This document shows positions 46,185 to 56,082 of a stretch of DNA of 64,000 bases, one piece after another. Every line of letters begins with the position of its first letter. The stretch's first letter is position 1. The notes beneath the pieces are model-generated. The model saw only the letters and a program-made list of their open reading frames with translations, searched no databases and was not told the origin of the DNA. Source of the DNA: Phreatobacter sp. (GTDB taxonomy: Bacteria; Pseudomonadota; Alphaproteobacteria; Rhizobiales; Phreatobacteraceae); contig NZ_JAUYFA010000039.1 in assembly GCF_030691135.1 (NCBI RefSeq), positions 114,036 through 178,035 on the forward strand, in the 5' to 3' direction. The translations under genes were made by a program, and so were the position numbers.

Positions 46185-47207
46185 CTACCTCTTCGCCACG
46201 GGATAGAGGCCCTGCGGCCGCCACATGAGGATCGCCACCATCAGCAGGATGTTGGAGGCGAGAGCCACTTTCGGCAGCAGGAAGGCGGTGTAGTTCGCCA
46301 TCATCGCCACCAGGATGGCGCCGATGAAGCAGCCGCCGACCGAACCGAGACCGCCGATGATGATGACGATGAAGACCAGCACCATGATGTCGCCGCCGAT
46401 CGCCGCCGTCAGCGTCTCGCGGTAGAGCGCCCACATGACGCCACCGAGGCCGGCCAGCGCCGAGCCGACGGCGAAGACGCCGACGAAGAGCCGGCGGATG
46501 CGGTAACCGAGCGCCTCGACCATTTCGGCATTCTCGACGCCGGCCCGGATCAGCAGTCCGATCCGCGTCCGGTTGAGCACGACGAGCATCGCGGCAAAGA
46601 CGACGAGGCCGACGACGACGGCGAGGATGCGGAACTTCTCGATCGCCACGTCGCCGATCACCACCGCGCCGCGCAGCGCCGTGGGCAGCGCCATGGCCTT
46701 CTGGTCGCCGCCCCAGATGACGTGGATGAGCTGCTCGGCGACGATGAGACCGCCCATGGTGATAAGGATCTGCTTGAGGTGCTGGCCATAGACCGGTCTG
46801 ACGATGACCCGCTCGAAGGCCCAGCCGAGGAGACCCGTGCCGATCATCGCGACGGTGACGGCGAGTCCGAGTGCCATCAGGTTCCAGCCGAGCGAATCCA
46901 CCTGCACCCAGCCCGACAGCAGGCCCAGCACCGAGAGGGCGAGATAGGCACCCACAGCGATGAAGGCGCCGTGGCCGAAATTGAGCACGTCCATCAGGCC
47001 GAAAACGAGGGTCAGGCCCGAGGCGATGACGAAGATCATCATGCCCATGGCCAGCGCCGCCACCGTCAGCGTCACCCAGGTGGTGGGATTGCCGACGAAG
47101 GGCAGCGCCAGGGCAGAGAGCGCCACCGGCAGGAGGATCGGCAGATAATCGTGCTTGATGGCGGGAAGGGCTTCGGGAGTGGTGGCCGGGGCCGGGGCGA
47201 CGGTCAT
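46185..47207 (-). CDS. Branched-chain amino acid-type ABC permease, LivH
   Basis: The 340-residue LivH permease has about eight hydrophobic segments and the family motif SGLTLVFGLMDVLNFGHGAFIAVGAYLAL near residue 70. The N-terminal tail of about 20 residues is unstructured (MTVAPAPATTPEA). I use ATG 47207, with AGGG about 8 nt upstream; a TTG at 47225 would add six residues. It forms the channel with LivM. Confidence 0.92.
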   Translation of the reverse strand: MTVAPAPATTPEALPAIKHDYLPILLPVALSALALPFVGNPTTWVTLTVAALAMGMMIFVIASGLTLVFGLMDVLNFGHGAFIAVGAYLALSVLGLLSGWVQVDSLGWNLMALGLAVTVAMIGTGLLGWAFERVIVRPVYGQHLKQILITMGGLIVAEQLIHVIWGGDQKAMALPTALRGAVVIGDVAIEKFRILAVVVGLVVFAAMLVVLNRTRIGLLIRAGVENAEMVEALGYRIRRLFVGVFAVGSALAGLGGVMWALYRETLTAAIGGDIMVLVFIVIIIGGLGSVGGCFIGAILVAMMANYTAFLLPKVALASNILLMVAILMWRPQGLYPVAKR

Positions 47208-47267
47208 GGCGAGGCCCTTTCGCAAGGGGCAGCAAAGAAGGCCTGAAGGGCGTGCATCGTCCGCTCC

Positions 47268-47982
<715 letters not shown>

Positions 47983-47990
<8 letters not shown>

Positions 47991-48759
47991 GGACGGCCTC
48001 CACCGGCTTCGGCGCCTGGCCGAGATAAGCCTCCTGGACGACCGGCGAGGCGATCACCGCGGCGGGTTCGCCGTCGGCGACGAGCCGGCCGTTGTGCAGC
48101 ACCACGATGCGGTCGGCGAGCGAGCGCACCACGTCCATCTTGTGCTCCACCAGGAGGATGGTCTTGGTCCCGTCCGCTTTCAGCTTCTGGATTAGGTCGA
48201 GGATGACCGGCACTTCCTCCACCGACATGCCCGCCGTCGGCTCGTCGAACATGAAGACCCGCGGCTCCAGCGCCATCATGATCGCCACTTCCAGCTTGCG
48301 CTTGTCGCCGTGCGGCAGGGCGGCCGCCAGCGTGTCGCGCACGCCGGCGAGGTTCACCTCCTCGAGGTAGTGATCGGCTTTTTCGATCCAGTCCCGGTGG
48401 CTGGACCACAGGGAGAAAAGGCTCGCCTTCGCGCGCCCGCGCGCCTGCGCGGCGAGGCGCACGTTCTCCCCCACCGACAGGTTGGGAAAGAGATTGGTGA
48501 TCTGGAAGGCCCGGCCGATGCCGCGCTGCGCCCGGCCCGCGGCGCCGAGCATGGAGATGTCATCGCCGTCCAGCAGGGTCGTGCCGGAGGTCGCCGCGAG
48601 CTGGCCGGACATCAGGTTGAAATAGGTGGTCTTGCCGGCACCGTTCGGCCCGACGATCGCCGTGAGCGTGCCCGCATGGAAGGCGCAGGACACGCCGTCG
48701 ACGGCGACATGACCGCCGAAGCGGATGGTCAGGTCGCGGGTTTCGAGGACGGGTGGCAT
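47983..48759 (-). CDS. Branched-chain amino acid-type ABC ATPase, LivG
   Basis: The 258-residue ATPase opens MPPVLETRDLTIRFGGHVAVDGV and carries Walker A GPNGAGKTT, the LivG motif GIGRAFQITNLFPNLSV, signature LPHGDKRKLEVAIMM and Walker B VFMFDEPTAGMS. The start chosen is ATG 48759; the 21 residues upstream are Pro/Arg-rich and not family-like, and no strong ribosome site is seen. Confidence 0.92.
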
Positions 48760-48891
48760 GGGGCGATGGGGGCTTCTTGGCGGACGGGGCAGATCAGCAC
48801 GATGAACAGGGATGCGCGGCACGACCGAACTGCCATACAGGACAGGCTGCGGCGCGGCCGGATCGTCTCCGGCCGCGCCAGGATTGCCATG

Positions 48892-50097
48892 TCAGCGCCG
48901 GTTGGTGATCGGCAGCGGCATCTCGGCGGCGGGAATGGTCCGCACCAGCTCAAGCATGTCGTTGTCGCGGCCGTTCGGGCGGATGCGGAAGTGGTACATG
49001 TCCTGCAGCGCCTGATGGTCTTCCCTTCGGAAGGTCATCGCTCCCTTGGGCGTCTGGAAGGTCATGCCTTGCATCGCGGTGATCAGCCTCTCGGTATCGG
49101 TTGAGCCGGCCTTCTCCAGCGCCGCAACCACGGCGGCCGCGGCGGCGAAACCACCGGCGACGAAGAAGTCCGGCGGCGCATTGTGGCGCTTCTGGTACTC
49201 GGCCTTGAGCCAGTCGTTCAGCGGGTTCTGCGGAAAGTCGTAATAGTAGTAGATGCCGCCCTCGGTTCCGGCGAAGGCCTTCCAGGCGTTCATCGCCGGC
49301 AGGATGTTGCCGCCGGGAGCGAGAGCGATGTTGAAGCGCTCCGGCTTCATGTCGACGAACTTGGCCATCGGATGGGCGCCGGCCCAGATGAAGCCGATGA
49401 TGCGCTTGCCCGGGCGGTCCCGCAGGGACGCGAACAGGCGCTCGGCGAAGGGCGTGAAGTCGGCGGTGTTGCCGGCGGCGAACTCCTCCGCGACGATGCG
49501 GGCGCGCGGCCGGATGGCAGCGAGCGCGGCCTTGTAGGCGGCGACGCCGTCACGGCCGAAGGCGGTGTCGAGCCCCATCATGCCGATGAACACGTCCTCG
49601 TTCTCGGGGATCGAGGCGGCAGCGGCCAGTGCGTCCTGATAGGACGAGCGACCGGTCCGGAAGATGTAGCGGTTCCAGCGCTGGCCGGTGATCGAATCCG
49701 CCACCGCCGGCTCGACGATGAGGATCTTCTTCGCCTCCTCGGCGACCGGCAGCATGGCGAGCGCCACCGGCGAGCCGGTGGTGCCGACCGCGAGCGCCGC
49801 GCCGTCGTCGTTGTAGCATTCCTCGAGCAGCGCCTTGCCGCGATCCGGACGAAGCTGGTCGTCCTTGACCAGCACCTGGATCCGCATGCCGGCGACCGTG
49901 TTGGTCCCGCGGGTGAGATATTCGAGGCCCATCATGAAACCGACCTCGGTCTGCTTCGCATAGGCCTCGAGCGGACCGGTGCGCCCGGCGATGAGGCAAA
50001 TCTTGACGTCCCGGACCTGCGCGGCGGCGCTGCCGGCAAAGGACGTCACGGCCATGGCGAGCGAGGCGGCAGCCACCGCCAGAGTCTTCCTCAACAT
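48892..50097 (-). CDS. Branched-chain amino acid-type ABC substrate-binding protein
   Basis: The 401-residue periplasmic binding protein of the LivJ/LivK fold (Peripla_BP_6) has a signal peptide (residues 1-27, SAAAQ) and mature start VRDVKICLIAGRTGPLEAYAKQT. GGGAGGA sits a few bases before ATG 50097. It is the first gene of the leftward transporter operon and faces a TetR gene. The sequence differs from true leucine-binding proteins (no TGPxA opening of the canonical type), so with the neighbouring acyl-CoA synthetase it more likely captures an aromatic or short-chain acid. That is inference. Confidence 0.9.
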   Translation of the reverse strand: MLRKTLAVAAASLAMAVTSFAGSAAAQVRDVKICLIAGRTGPLEAYAKQTEVGFMMGLEYLTRGTNTVAGMRIQVLVKDDQLRPDRGKALLEECYNDDGAALAVGTTGSPVALAMLPVAEEAKKILIVEPAVADSITGQRWNRYIFRTGRSSYQDALAAAASIPENEDVFIGMMGLDTAFGRDGVAAYKAALAAIRPRARIVAEEFAAGNTADFTPFAERLFASLRDRPGKRIIGFIWAGAHPMAKFVDMKPERFNIALAPGGNILPAMNAWKAFAGTEGGIYYYYDFPQNPLNDWLKAEYQKRHNAPPDFFVAGGFAAAAAVVAALEKAGSTDTERLITAMQGMTFQTPKGAMTFRREDHQALQDMYHFRIRPNGRDNDMLELVRTIPAAEMPLPITNRR

Positions 50098-50126
50098 CGA
50101 ATCCTCCCTGATCCGTATTCCTAAAC

Positions 50127-50140
50127 TGACACTTGAGTCA
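50127..50140. promoter_or_regulatory. Candidate TetR operator between transporter and acyl-CoA synthetase operons
   Basis: TGAC-N6-GTCA lies 30-43 bp upstream of the binding-protein start and about 100 bp before the TetR start. A second TGAC follows at 50150. It may regulate both directions. The assignment is by symmetry and place only. Confidence 0.35.
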
Positions 50141-50242
50141 TGTTTCATGTGACGCTAGCTTCGTCCCACAAACGCGTCAAGCGGGAAGCGGTCTGGAGCC
50201 AGCCGGCGACGGGCCGATGACGGGAAACGCAACGGATACCCT

Positions 50243-50878
50243 ATGAGCAACCTCCATCCGACAGGGCCCCTGCCGGCGCCGAAGACCCAACGGGGCGAAC
50301 GCACCCGCCAGAAGATCCTCGATGCGGCCGAACGTGAGATCGGCGCCCGGGGCTTCTCGGAGGCCTCGATCGCCACCATCACCGCCGAGGCAGCCGTCGC
50401 CCAGGGCACGTTCTACCTCTATTTCCGCTCCAAGGAGGAGGTGCTGCGCGAGTTGGTGCTGCGCATGGGTCGGCGGCTCAGACACCATCTGACCCTGGCG
50501 ACGAGCGGGGCGGGCGACCGCATGAAGGTCGAGCGGCTCGGCATCCGCGCTTTTCTCGAATTCGTCCGCGACAATCCGAACCTCTACCGGGTCGTCGCCG
50601 AATCGCAGTTCGTCGACCCGGCCATCCACCGTGCCTATTACGAGGAGTTCGCGGCCGGCTACCGGCTTGGGCTCGAGGAGGCGGAGGCGCGCGGCGAGAT
50701 CGCACCGGGGCATTCCGAGGTCCGCGCCTGGGCCCTGATGGGCGTCACCGACATGGTCGGGCGACGCTATGCGATCTATGATCAGGGTGGCCCTCTGGAT
50801 GCCGTCGCGGAAGCCGCCTACGATTTTGTCGCCCACGGCATCGGCCCGCGCGCGACAGGGCGCGGCGTGAAGGCCTGA
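50243..50878 (+). CDS. TetR family transcriptional regulator
   Basis: The 211-residue regulator has an N-terminal helix-turn-helix (RGERTRQKILDAAEREIGARGFSEASIATITAEAAVAQGTFYLYF, the TetR pattern) and a helical ligand domain. It is the first gene of a rightward run with an acyl-CoA synthetase and a hydrolase, divergent from the Liv-type operon. TetR proteins next to such genes often sense acyl-CoA esters. Confidence 0.9.
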   Translation: MSNLHPTGPLPAPKTQRGERTRQKILDAAEREIGARGFSEASIATITAEAAVAQGTFYLYFRSKEEVLRELVLRMGRRLRHHLTLATSGAGDRMKVERLGIRAFLEFVRDNPNLYRVVAESQFVDPAIHRAYYEEFAAGYRLGLEEAEARGEIAPGHSEVRAWALMGVTDMVGRRYAIYDQGGPLDAVAEAAYDFVAHGIGPRATGRGVKA

Positions 50879-50917
50879 CACGGCCGCCGCCATGGTCCGG
50901 CTCGACGCGAGGTTCGC

Positions 50918-52417
50918 ATGAAGACGCTGCCCGACCTCTGCCGCCGCCGCGCCGAGCTGAGCCCGGACGCGATCGCCTTCGAGGAGGTCGGCAGCGGCCG
51001 CACGGTGACCTTCGCGGCGATGGACGCGGGTGCAGGGCGCGGCGCGGCCTTTTTCGCCGGCCAGGGCCTCGTCGCCGGCGACCGGCTCGCCGTCCTCTGC
51101 CACAACAATGCGACCTTCTTCGAACTGCTGTTCGCCTGCGCCAGGGCGAGGCTCATTCTGGTGCCGCTGAACTGGCGGCTGACGCCGGCGGAACTCGGCC
51201 CGATCCTCGCCGATTGCGGCGCGAAACTGCTGGTCGCGGATGCAGCGACCGAACCGCTGGCACGCGCGCTCTCCGGGCAGGTCCCCATCCTGCCCCTCGC
51301 CGACTACGAGGTCGGCAGCGCGGCCTTCGCTCCGGCCGCAGCGGCGCCGCCGTGGGAGATCGATCGGATCTGGTACCTGCTCTACACATCGGGCACCACC
51401 GGGCGGCCGAAGGCGGTCATCCAGACGCCCGGCATGGCGCTCGCCAATGCCGTGAACATCCAGCAGGCGACGGGGATGGGGGCCGGCGACGACACTCTGA
51501 ACTATCTCCCGCTGTTTCACACCGCCGGCATCAACCTGCACGCCCTACCGCTCTTCATCGCCGGTGGCGCATCCCGCATCATCCCGAAATTCGACACCGA
51601 CACGGTCGTCGATCTCATCGGCCGGGGCCGGATCTCTCTGTTCTTCGGCGTGCCGGCCGTCTACCAGGCGCTCAGCCTGCATCCGGACTTCGAGACCACG
51701 GATTTTTCCTGCGTCCGCCACTGGGGGTGCGGCGGAGCGCCGATCCCGGAGCCGCTGCTGCGCGCCTTCGGCCGCCGCGGCGTCACCGTCTGCAACGGCA
51801 TGGGCATGACGGAAACCGGCCCGACACTGTTTCTGATGGACCCCGCCCATGCGGCGACGAAGATTGGCTCGGTCGGCAAGCCGCAGATCCTGGCGGAGGT
51901 CCGGCTCGTCGATTTCAAGGACGACGCCGTGGCTCCCGGTGAAGCCGGCGAAATGCTGTTCCGCGGACCCGGCATCACGCCCGGCTACTTCAACCAGCCG
52001 GAGGCGACCGCCAGGGCCTTCGCGCCCGGCGGCTGGCTGCGCTCGGGGGATATCGGGCGGCAGGATTCCGACGGCTACTACTATGTCGTCGACCGCATCA
52101 AGGACATGTTCATCTCGGGCGGGGAGAACGTCTTTCCCGCCGAGATCGAAAATGTCCTGCACGCCCATCCCGCTGTGCTGGAAGCGGCGGTTCTCGGCGT
52201 CGGAGATCCCGTCTGGGGCGAGGTCGGCCATGCGGTCATCCTCCTGCGCCCTGGCGCGGCCACCGCCGCAGACGAGATCCGCACCCACGCGCGCCTTCAT
52301 CTAGCCGGCTACAAGGTTCCGCGGCACATCACCATCGTGACGGACTTTCCGCGTACGGCCGCCGGGAAGATCCAGAAGCACGTCCTGCGTACTCTCGTTG
52401 CCGGTGACGGCGGATGA
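50918..52417 (+). CDS. AMP-binding acyl-CoA synthetase
   Basis: The 499-residue ANL-superfamily adenylating enzyme activates a carboxylic acid to its CoA ester. Motifs: P-loop-like YTSGTTGRPKAVIQ (about residue 156), GMGMTETGP, GWLRSGDIGRQDSDGYYYVVDR, SGGENVFPAEIE (about 405) and the catalytic Lys in GKIQKHVLR near the C-terminus. The acid is unknown. Coupling to the hydrolase (ATGA at 52414) and the divergent importer suggests uptake, activation and processing of one compound. Confidence 0.92.
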   Translation: MKTLPDLCRRRAELSPDAIAFEEVGSGRTVTFAAMDAGAGRGAAFFAGQGLVAGDRLAVLCHNNATFFELLFACARARLILVPLNWRLTPAELGPILADCGAKLLVADAATEPLARALSGQVPILPLADYEVGSAAFAPAAAAPPWEIDRIWYLLYTSGTTGRPKAVIQTPGMALANAVNIQQATGMGAGDDTLNYLPLFHTAGINLHALPLFIAGGASRIIPKFDTDTVVDLIGRGRISLFFGVPAVYQALSLHPDFETTDFSCVRHWGCGGAPIPEPLLRAFGRRGVTVCNGMGMTETGPTLFLMDPAHAATKIGSVGKPQILAEVRLVDFKDDAVAPGEAGEMLFRGPGITPGYFNQPEATARAFAPGGWLRSGDIGRQDSDGYYYVVDRIKDMFISGGENVFPAEIENVLHAHPAVLEAAVLGVGDPVWGEVGHAVILLRPGAATAADEIRTHARLHLAGYKVPRHITIVTDFPRTAAGKIQKHVLRTLVAGDGG

Positions 52418-53223
52418 CGGCCCTGCATGTGCCGCCCGCCGCACTCACCGACATCGGCACGGGACGCCCGCTGGTCTTCCTGCACGGCTGGTCGGTCGAC
52501 CGGTCCTTCTTCTCGGCACAGGCGGCGCTCGCCGCCGGGGGTTTCCGGGTCCTGGTACCGGACCAGCCAGGCCACGGCGAAATGCCGATCGGCCATACGC
52601 CGCCGACCATGGCGGGTCTCGCCGACGCTCTCGACGGCCTGCTCGGCGAGGCCGGCCTCGCCCCGGCGATCCTCGTAGGCTGGTCGATGGGCGCGACGGT
52701 CGCCCTCGAACACATCGCCCGCCGCGGCACGGCCGGTATCGCCGGGCTGGTCATCGTCGACATGACGCCGAAGGTCGCCAACGCCTCCGACTGGCCCTAC
52801 GGCCTCGCCGGTGGACAGGAGATCGGCGATGCCCTCGCAGCCGCCGACCGTATGGAGGGCAACTGGCCGCTCTATGCCCCCCGGATCGCCCGCGCGATGT
52901 TCGCCGCCGACCGCGAGGCCAGCGCCGCCCTGATCCGCCGCGCCACGGAGAGGATCGTGACCCGCGACCCCGCCGTCATGGCGGCGCTCTGGCGCTCCCT
53001 CGTGCTGGCCGACCATCGCGCCACGATCGCAAGCCTGCAGGTTCCCGTGCTGGCGATCGCCAGTGCCCGCAGCCGGCTCTACAGCCCGGCCGTCGCCGGC
53101 TGGATCGCCGCTGCTGCGCCGCAGGGTCAGACGGTGATCATCGAGGGCGCAGGCCATGCGCCCCATATCGAGGAGCCGGCGGCCTTCAACGCGGCCGTCG
53201 CCCGGTTCGCCGACCTTCTGTGA
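52414..53223 (+). CDS. Alpha/beta hydrolase
   Basis: The 269-residue alpha/beta-fold hydrolase has the oxyanion region LHGWSVDRSFF, the nucleophile Ser in VGWSMGATVAL (about residue 91) and His in GAGHAPHIEEP near the C-terminus. The usual third-strand acid position reads SARSRLYS, so the canonical Asp is not obvious and another acid may serve. It may hydrolyse an ester or thioester from the synthetase pathway; similar proteins are annotated as BioH-like, which I would not claim here. Its ATGA overlap with the synthetase indicates co-translation. Confidence 0.87.
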   Translation: MTALHVPPAALTDIGTGRPLVFLHGWSVDRSFFSAQAALAAGGFRVLVPDQPGHGEMPIGHTPPTMAGLADALDGLLGEAGLAPAILVGWSMGATVALEHIARRGTAGIAGLVIVDMTPKVANASDWPYGLAGGQEIGDALAAADRMEGNWPLYAPRIARAMFAADREASAALIRRATERIVTRDPAVMAALWRSLVLADHRATIASLQVPVLAIASARSRLYSPAVAGWIAAAAPQGQTVIIEGAGHAPHIEEPAAFNAAVARFADLL

Positions 53224-53235
53224 GAATGGTCGCCG

Positions 53236-53745
53236 TCAATCCGATACGGGCTGGGAAACATCCGCACCCGCCAGCAGCCGCAGACTGCGCTCGGTCAGGC
53301 GGGTAAGCAGGTCGTCCAGTTGGTCGCGCTCGTGCGGCGAGAACCCCTCGCTCAGATCGGCAGCGAACCGCTGGGCGACCGGCACCAGGTCGGAATAGAC
53401 GATCTGCCCTTCGCGGGACAGGGACAGGAAGGCCTCCCGCAGATCCTGGCGGTTGATCCGGCGCTGCACCAGCCGTCGCCGCATCAGACTTGCGACGGCG
53501 CGCGAGACCTTGGTCTTGTGCATGTGGGAGTGAATTCCGATGTCCTTGGCCGTGACCGACCCGAACTGACCCAGCGTTGCGATGACCCGCCATTCGGGGA
53601 TACCGAGCCCGTAGCGCTCGGCATAAATCCCCGAAAGCGCCTGGCTGACCACGTTGGCGAGCACGTTCAGCCGATAGGGCAGGAACGAATCCAGCTCAAG
53701 CTTGACATCGGACATCGAGGACTTATCCGCAACACGGGCGTCCAT
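53236..53745 (-). CDS. MarR family transcriptional regulator
   Basis: The 169-residue winged-helix regulator has core ALSGIYAERYGLGIPEWRVIATLGQFGSVTAKDIGIHSHMHKTKVSRAV-type segments (about residues 36-85) and the wing RRINRQDLREAFLSL. It is divergent from fumarylacetoacetate hydrolase across 235 bp that contain AT-rich palindromes. MarR proteins at this position commonly control the homogentisate pathway, so it may sense homogentisate or a related acid. Confidence 0.87.
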   Translation of the reverse strand: MDARVADKSSMSDVKLELDSFLPYRLNVLANVVSQALSGIYAERYGLGIPEWRVIATLGQFGSVTAKDIGIHSHMHKTKVSRAVASLMRRRLVQRRINRQDLREAFLSLSREGQIVYSDLVPVAQRFAADLSEGFSPHERDQLDDLLTRLTERSLRLLAGADVSQPVSD

Positions 53746-53768
53746 GTGTGCTCCCTATGGAAGAGCGT

Positions 53769-53782
53769 CAATTCAAAAATTG
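53769..53782. promoter_or_regulatory. Candidate MarR operator 1
   Basis: CAATT-CAAA-AATTG is an AT-rich palindrome starting 24 bp before the MarR start. AT-rich sites of this sort are typical of MarR operators. Evidence is symmetry and composition. Confidence 0.35.
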
Positions 53783-53810
53783 CTTCGGCAAGGAATCGCT
53801 TGCATCCTAT

Positions 53811-53820
53811 CGATATATCG
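53811..53820. promoter_or_regulatory. Candidate MarR operator 2
   Basis: CGATATATCG is a perfect 10-bp palindrome, 66-75 bp before the MarR start. With the 53769 site it makes a pair of AT-rich symmetrical elements in a 235-bp gap with no gene. Confidence 0.35.
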
Positions 53821-53980
53821 TATCGCCTGGCGAACCATTTCGCAACGCGACAAAGATAAGACAACTCGCTGAGGTGGCGACTTTGTCCAAGTGGCTGGTC
53901 AAGCCCGCGCCAACAGGCTTTGATGCCATACCGGCCGCTCGAGACCGGACGAAGAACCCTATTTTCCGGGAAGAAGTGCC

Positions 53981-54994
53981 ATGAAGCTCGCCTCACTCAA
54001 GCACGGTCGCGACGGCCGTCTCGTCGTGGTCTCCAGAGACCTGACCCGAGCGACCGATGCCTTTCCGGTTGTATCGACCCTGCAGGGGGCTCTCGACGAC
54101 TGGAGCCGGCTGTCCCCCCGTCTGGAGGATCTGGCCGAGCAGCTGGAACTCGGTTCGGTCCCCTCTTTCCGCTTCCATGAGCACGATTGTGCGAGCCCCC
54201 TGCCCCGCGCCTATCAATGGGCCGACGGCTCGGCCTATGTGAATCACGTGGCGCTGGTACGCCAGGCGCGCGGGGCTGAGATGATGCCCGCCTTCTGGAC
54301 CGACCCGCTGATGTATCAGGGCGGGTCCGATACGTTTCTCGGGCCCCGCGATCCCATCGCGCTCCCCGACGAGGCCCATGGCATCGACTTCGAGGGCGAG
54401 GTGGCGGTGGTCACCGACGACGTCCCCATGGGCGTGACCCCGGCGGAGGCGCGCGGCCTCGTCCGCCTCGTCATGATCGCCAACGACGTCAGCCTGAGGA
54501 ATCTCATCGCGCCGGAACTCGCCAAGGGGTTCGGCTTCTTCCAGTCGAAGCCCTCGACCGCGTTTTCGCCGGTCGCCGTCACGCCCGACGAACTCGGCAG
54601 CGCCTGGATCGAGGGCAAGCTGCATCTGCCGCTCCTCGCCTATTTCAACGGCGAGCCCTTCGGTCGGCCCCAGGCCGGCATCGACATGACCTTCGACTTC
54701 GGCACCCTCATCGCCCATGCCGCAAAGACCCGCGCCCTTTCGGCCGGCACCATCGTCGGTTCGGGCACGGTCTCCAACCGCGACGAGGATGGCGGCCCTG
54801 GCAAGCCGGTCGGCGAGGGCGGCCTCGGCTATGTCTGCATCGCCGAGATGCGCACGGTCGAGACCATCCGCGACGGCGCCGCGAAGACACCGTTCATGCG
54901 CTTCGGCGATGCCGTCCGCATCGAGATGAAGGATGCCGCCGGCCATTCGATCTTCGGCGCCATCGACCAGATCGTGCGCAAGCACCATAGTTGA
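53981..54994 (+). CDS. Fumarylacetoacetate hydrolase family protein
   Basis: The 337-residue enzyme matches bacterial fumarylacetoacetases, which split fumarylacetoacetate into fumarate and acetoacetate in the last step of homogentisate (tyrosine) breakdown. It opens MKLASLKHGRDGRLVVVSRD. The metal/active region includes YVNHVALVRQARGAEMMPAF, GIDFEGEVAVVTDDV and GFGFFQSKPSTAFSPVAVTP. Homogentisate dioxygenase and maleylacetoacetate isomerase are not in this window, so the pathway is incomplete here. The MBL-fold gene follows by 40 bp. Confidence 0.9.
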   Translation: MKLASLKHGRDGRLVVVSRDLTRATDAFPVVSTLQGALDDWSRLSPRLEDLAEQLELGSVPSFRFHEHDCASPLPRAYQWADGSAYVNHVALVRQARGAEMMPAFWTDPLMYQGGSDTFLGPRDPIALPDEAHGIDFEGEVAVVTDDVPMGVTPAEARGLVRLVMIANDVSLRNLIAPELAKGFGFFQSKPSTAFSPVAVTPDELGSAWIEGKLHLPLLAYFNGEPFGRPQAGIDMTFDFGTLIAHAAKTRALSAGTIVGSGTVSNRDEDGGPGKPVGEGGLGYVCIAEMRTVETIRDGAAKTPFMRFGDAVRIEMKDAAGHSIFGAIDQIVRKHHS

Positions 54995-55034
54995 ACGACG
55001 GGGCGCGACGATCGCACCCGCAAAAAGGCCTCCC

Positions 55035-55988
55035 ATGTCCAAGTCTTTCGCGTCCACCGCCGACCTCGGCCCCAAGACCATCTCCTTCGACGAGCTGGGC
55101 AAGGGGCTCTTCGCCTATACCGCCGAGGGTGACCCCAATTCGGGTATCATCGTCGGCGACGACTGCTGCATGGTGATCGATGCGCAGGCGACCCCGGCAA
55201 TGGCCGCGGACGTCATCGCGCGGGTGCGTTCGGTGACCGACAAGCCGATCCGCTTCGTGCTGCTGTCGCATTATCACGCGGTCCGCGTCCTCGGCGCCTC
55301 GGCCTATGAGGGCGCCACCATCATCGCCTCCGACGCTACGCGCGGCCTCATCGTCGAGCGCGGCGAGCAGGACAAGGCGAGCGAGATCGGGCGGTTCCCC
55401 CGTCTCTTCCCCGGCGCCGAATCCATCCCGCCGGGTCTGACCTGGCCCCATGTCACCTTCGAGCGGGAAATGACGGTCTGGCTCGGCAAGCGCGCCGTGA
55501 CGCTCATGCATCTCGGCCGCGGCCACACGGCGGGCGACACGGTCGCCTGGGTGCCGGATGCCGGCGTCGCCTTCACCGGCGATCTCGTCGAATACCACTC
55601 CGCCTGCTATTGCGGCGACGCTCATTTCCAGGATTGGCCGAAGACACTCGACGCCATCGAGGCACTGGCGCCGAAGGCCGTCGTGCCGGGCCGCGGCGCG
55701 GCGCTGACGACACCGGCCATGGTGGCGGACGGCATTCGGCTGACGCGCGACTTCCTGTCGACGCTCTACGGCTCAGTCGCCGACAGCGTGGCGAAGGGGA
55801 TGTCGCTGAAACAGGCTTTCGATGCCTGCCGCACGGCGATGGACCCGAAATTCGCGTCCTTCGCGATCTACGAGCATTGCCTGCCCTTCAACGTCTCGCG
55901 TGCCTATGACGAGGCGAGCGGCATCGCCTGGCCGGTCATCTGGACCGACCAGCGCGACCGCGAGATGTGGGCCAGCCTGCAGGGCTAG
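55035..55988 (+). CDS. MBL-fold protein with altered metal-ligand motif
   Basis: The 317-residue protein has a metallo-beta-lactamase fold but lacks the canonical HxHxDH: residues 79-84 read HYHAVR (Asp to Ala and His to Arg). Later, GHTAGDT and FTGDLVE are present, but the usual PGHG reads PGRG. I recall a conserved subgroup with the same motif in other proteobacteria, next to homogentisate genes, so this may be a real variant. The ATG at 55035 follows GCCTCCC and is 40 bp after the hydrolase stop. Function unknown; it may use one metal or none. Confidence 0.85.
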   Translation: MSKSFASTADLGPKTISFDELGKGLFAYTAEGDPNSGIIVGDDCCMVIDAQATPAMAADVIARVRSVTDKPIRFVLLSHYHAVRVLGASAYEGATIIASDATRGLIVERGEQDKASEIGRFPRLFPGAESIPPGLTWPHVTFEREMTVWLGKRAVTLMHLGRGHTAGDTVAWVPDAGVAFTGDLVEYHSACYCGDAHFQDWPKTLDAIEALAPKAVVPGRGAALTTPAMVADGIRLTRDFLSTLYGSVADSVAKGMSLKQAFDACRTAMDPKFASFAIYEHCLPFNVSRAYDEASGIAWPVIWTDQRDREMWASLQG

Positions 55989-56082
55989 GCCCGGACGCGG
56001 ACTTGCGCTGCCCTCGTCGCGCCATGGCGGGCAGCCAGTGGAGGGTGACGGCGGAGCATGGCGAGGCGATTGGGCGGGAAGG

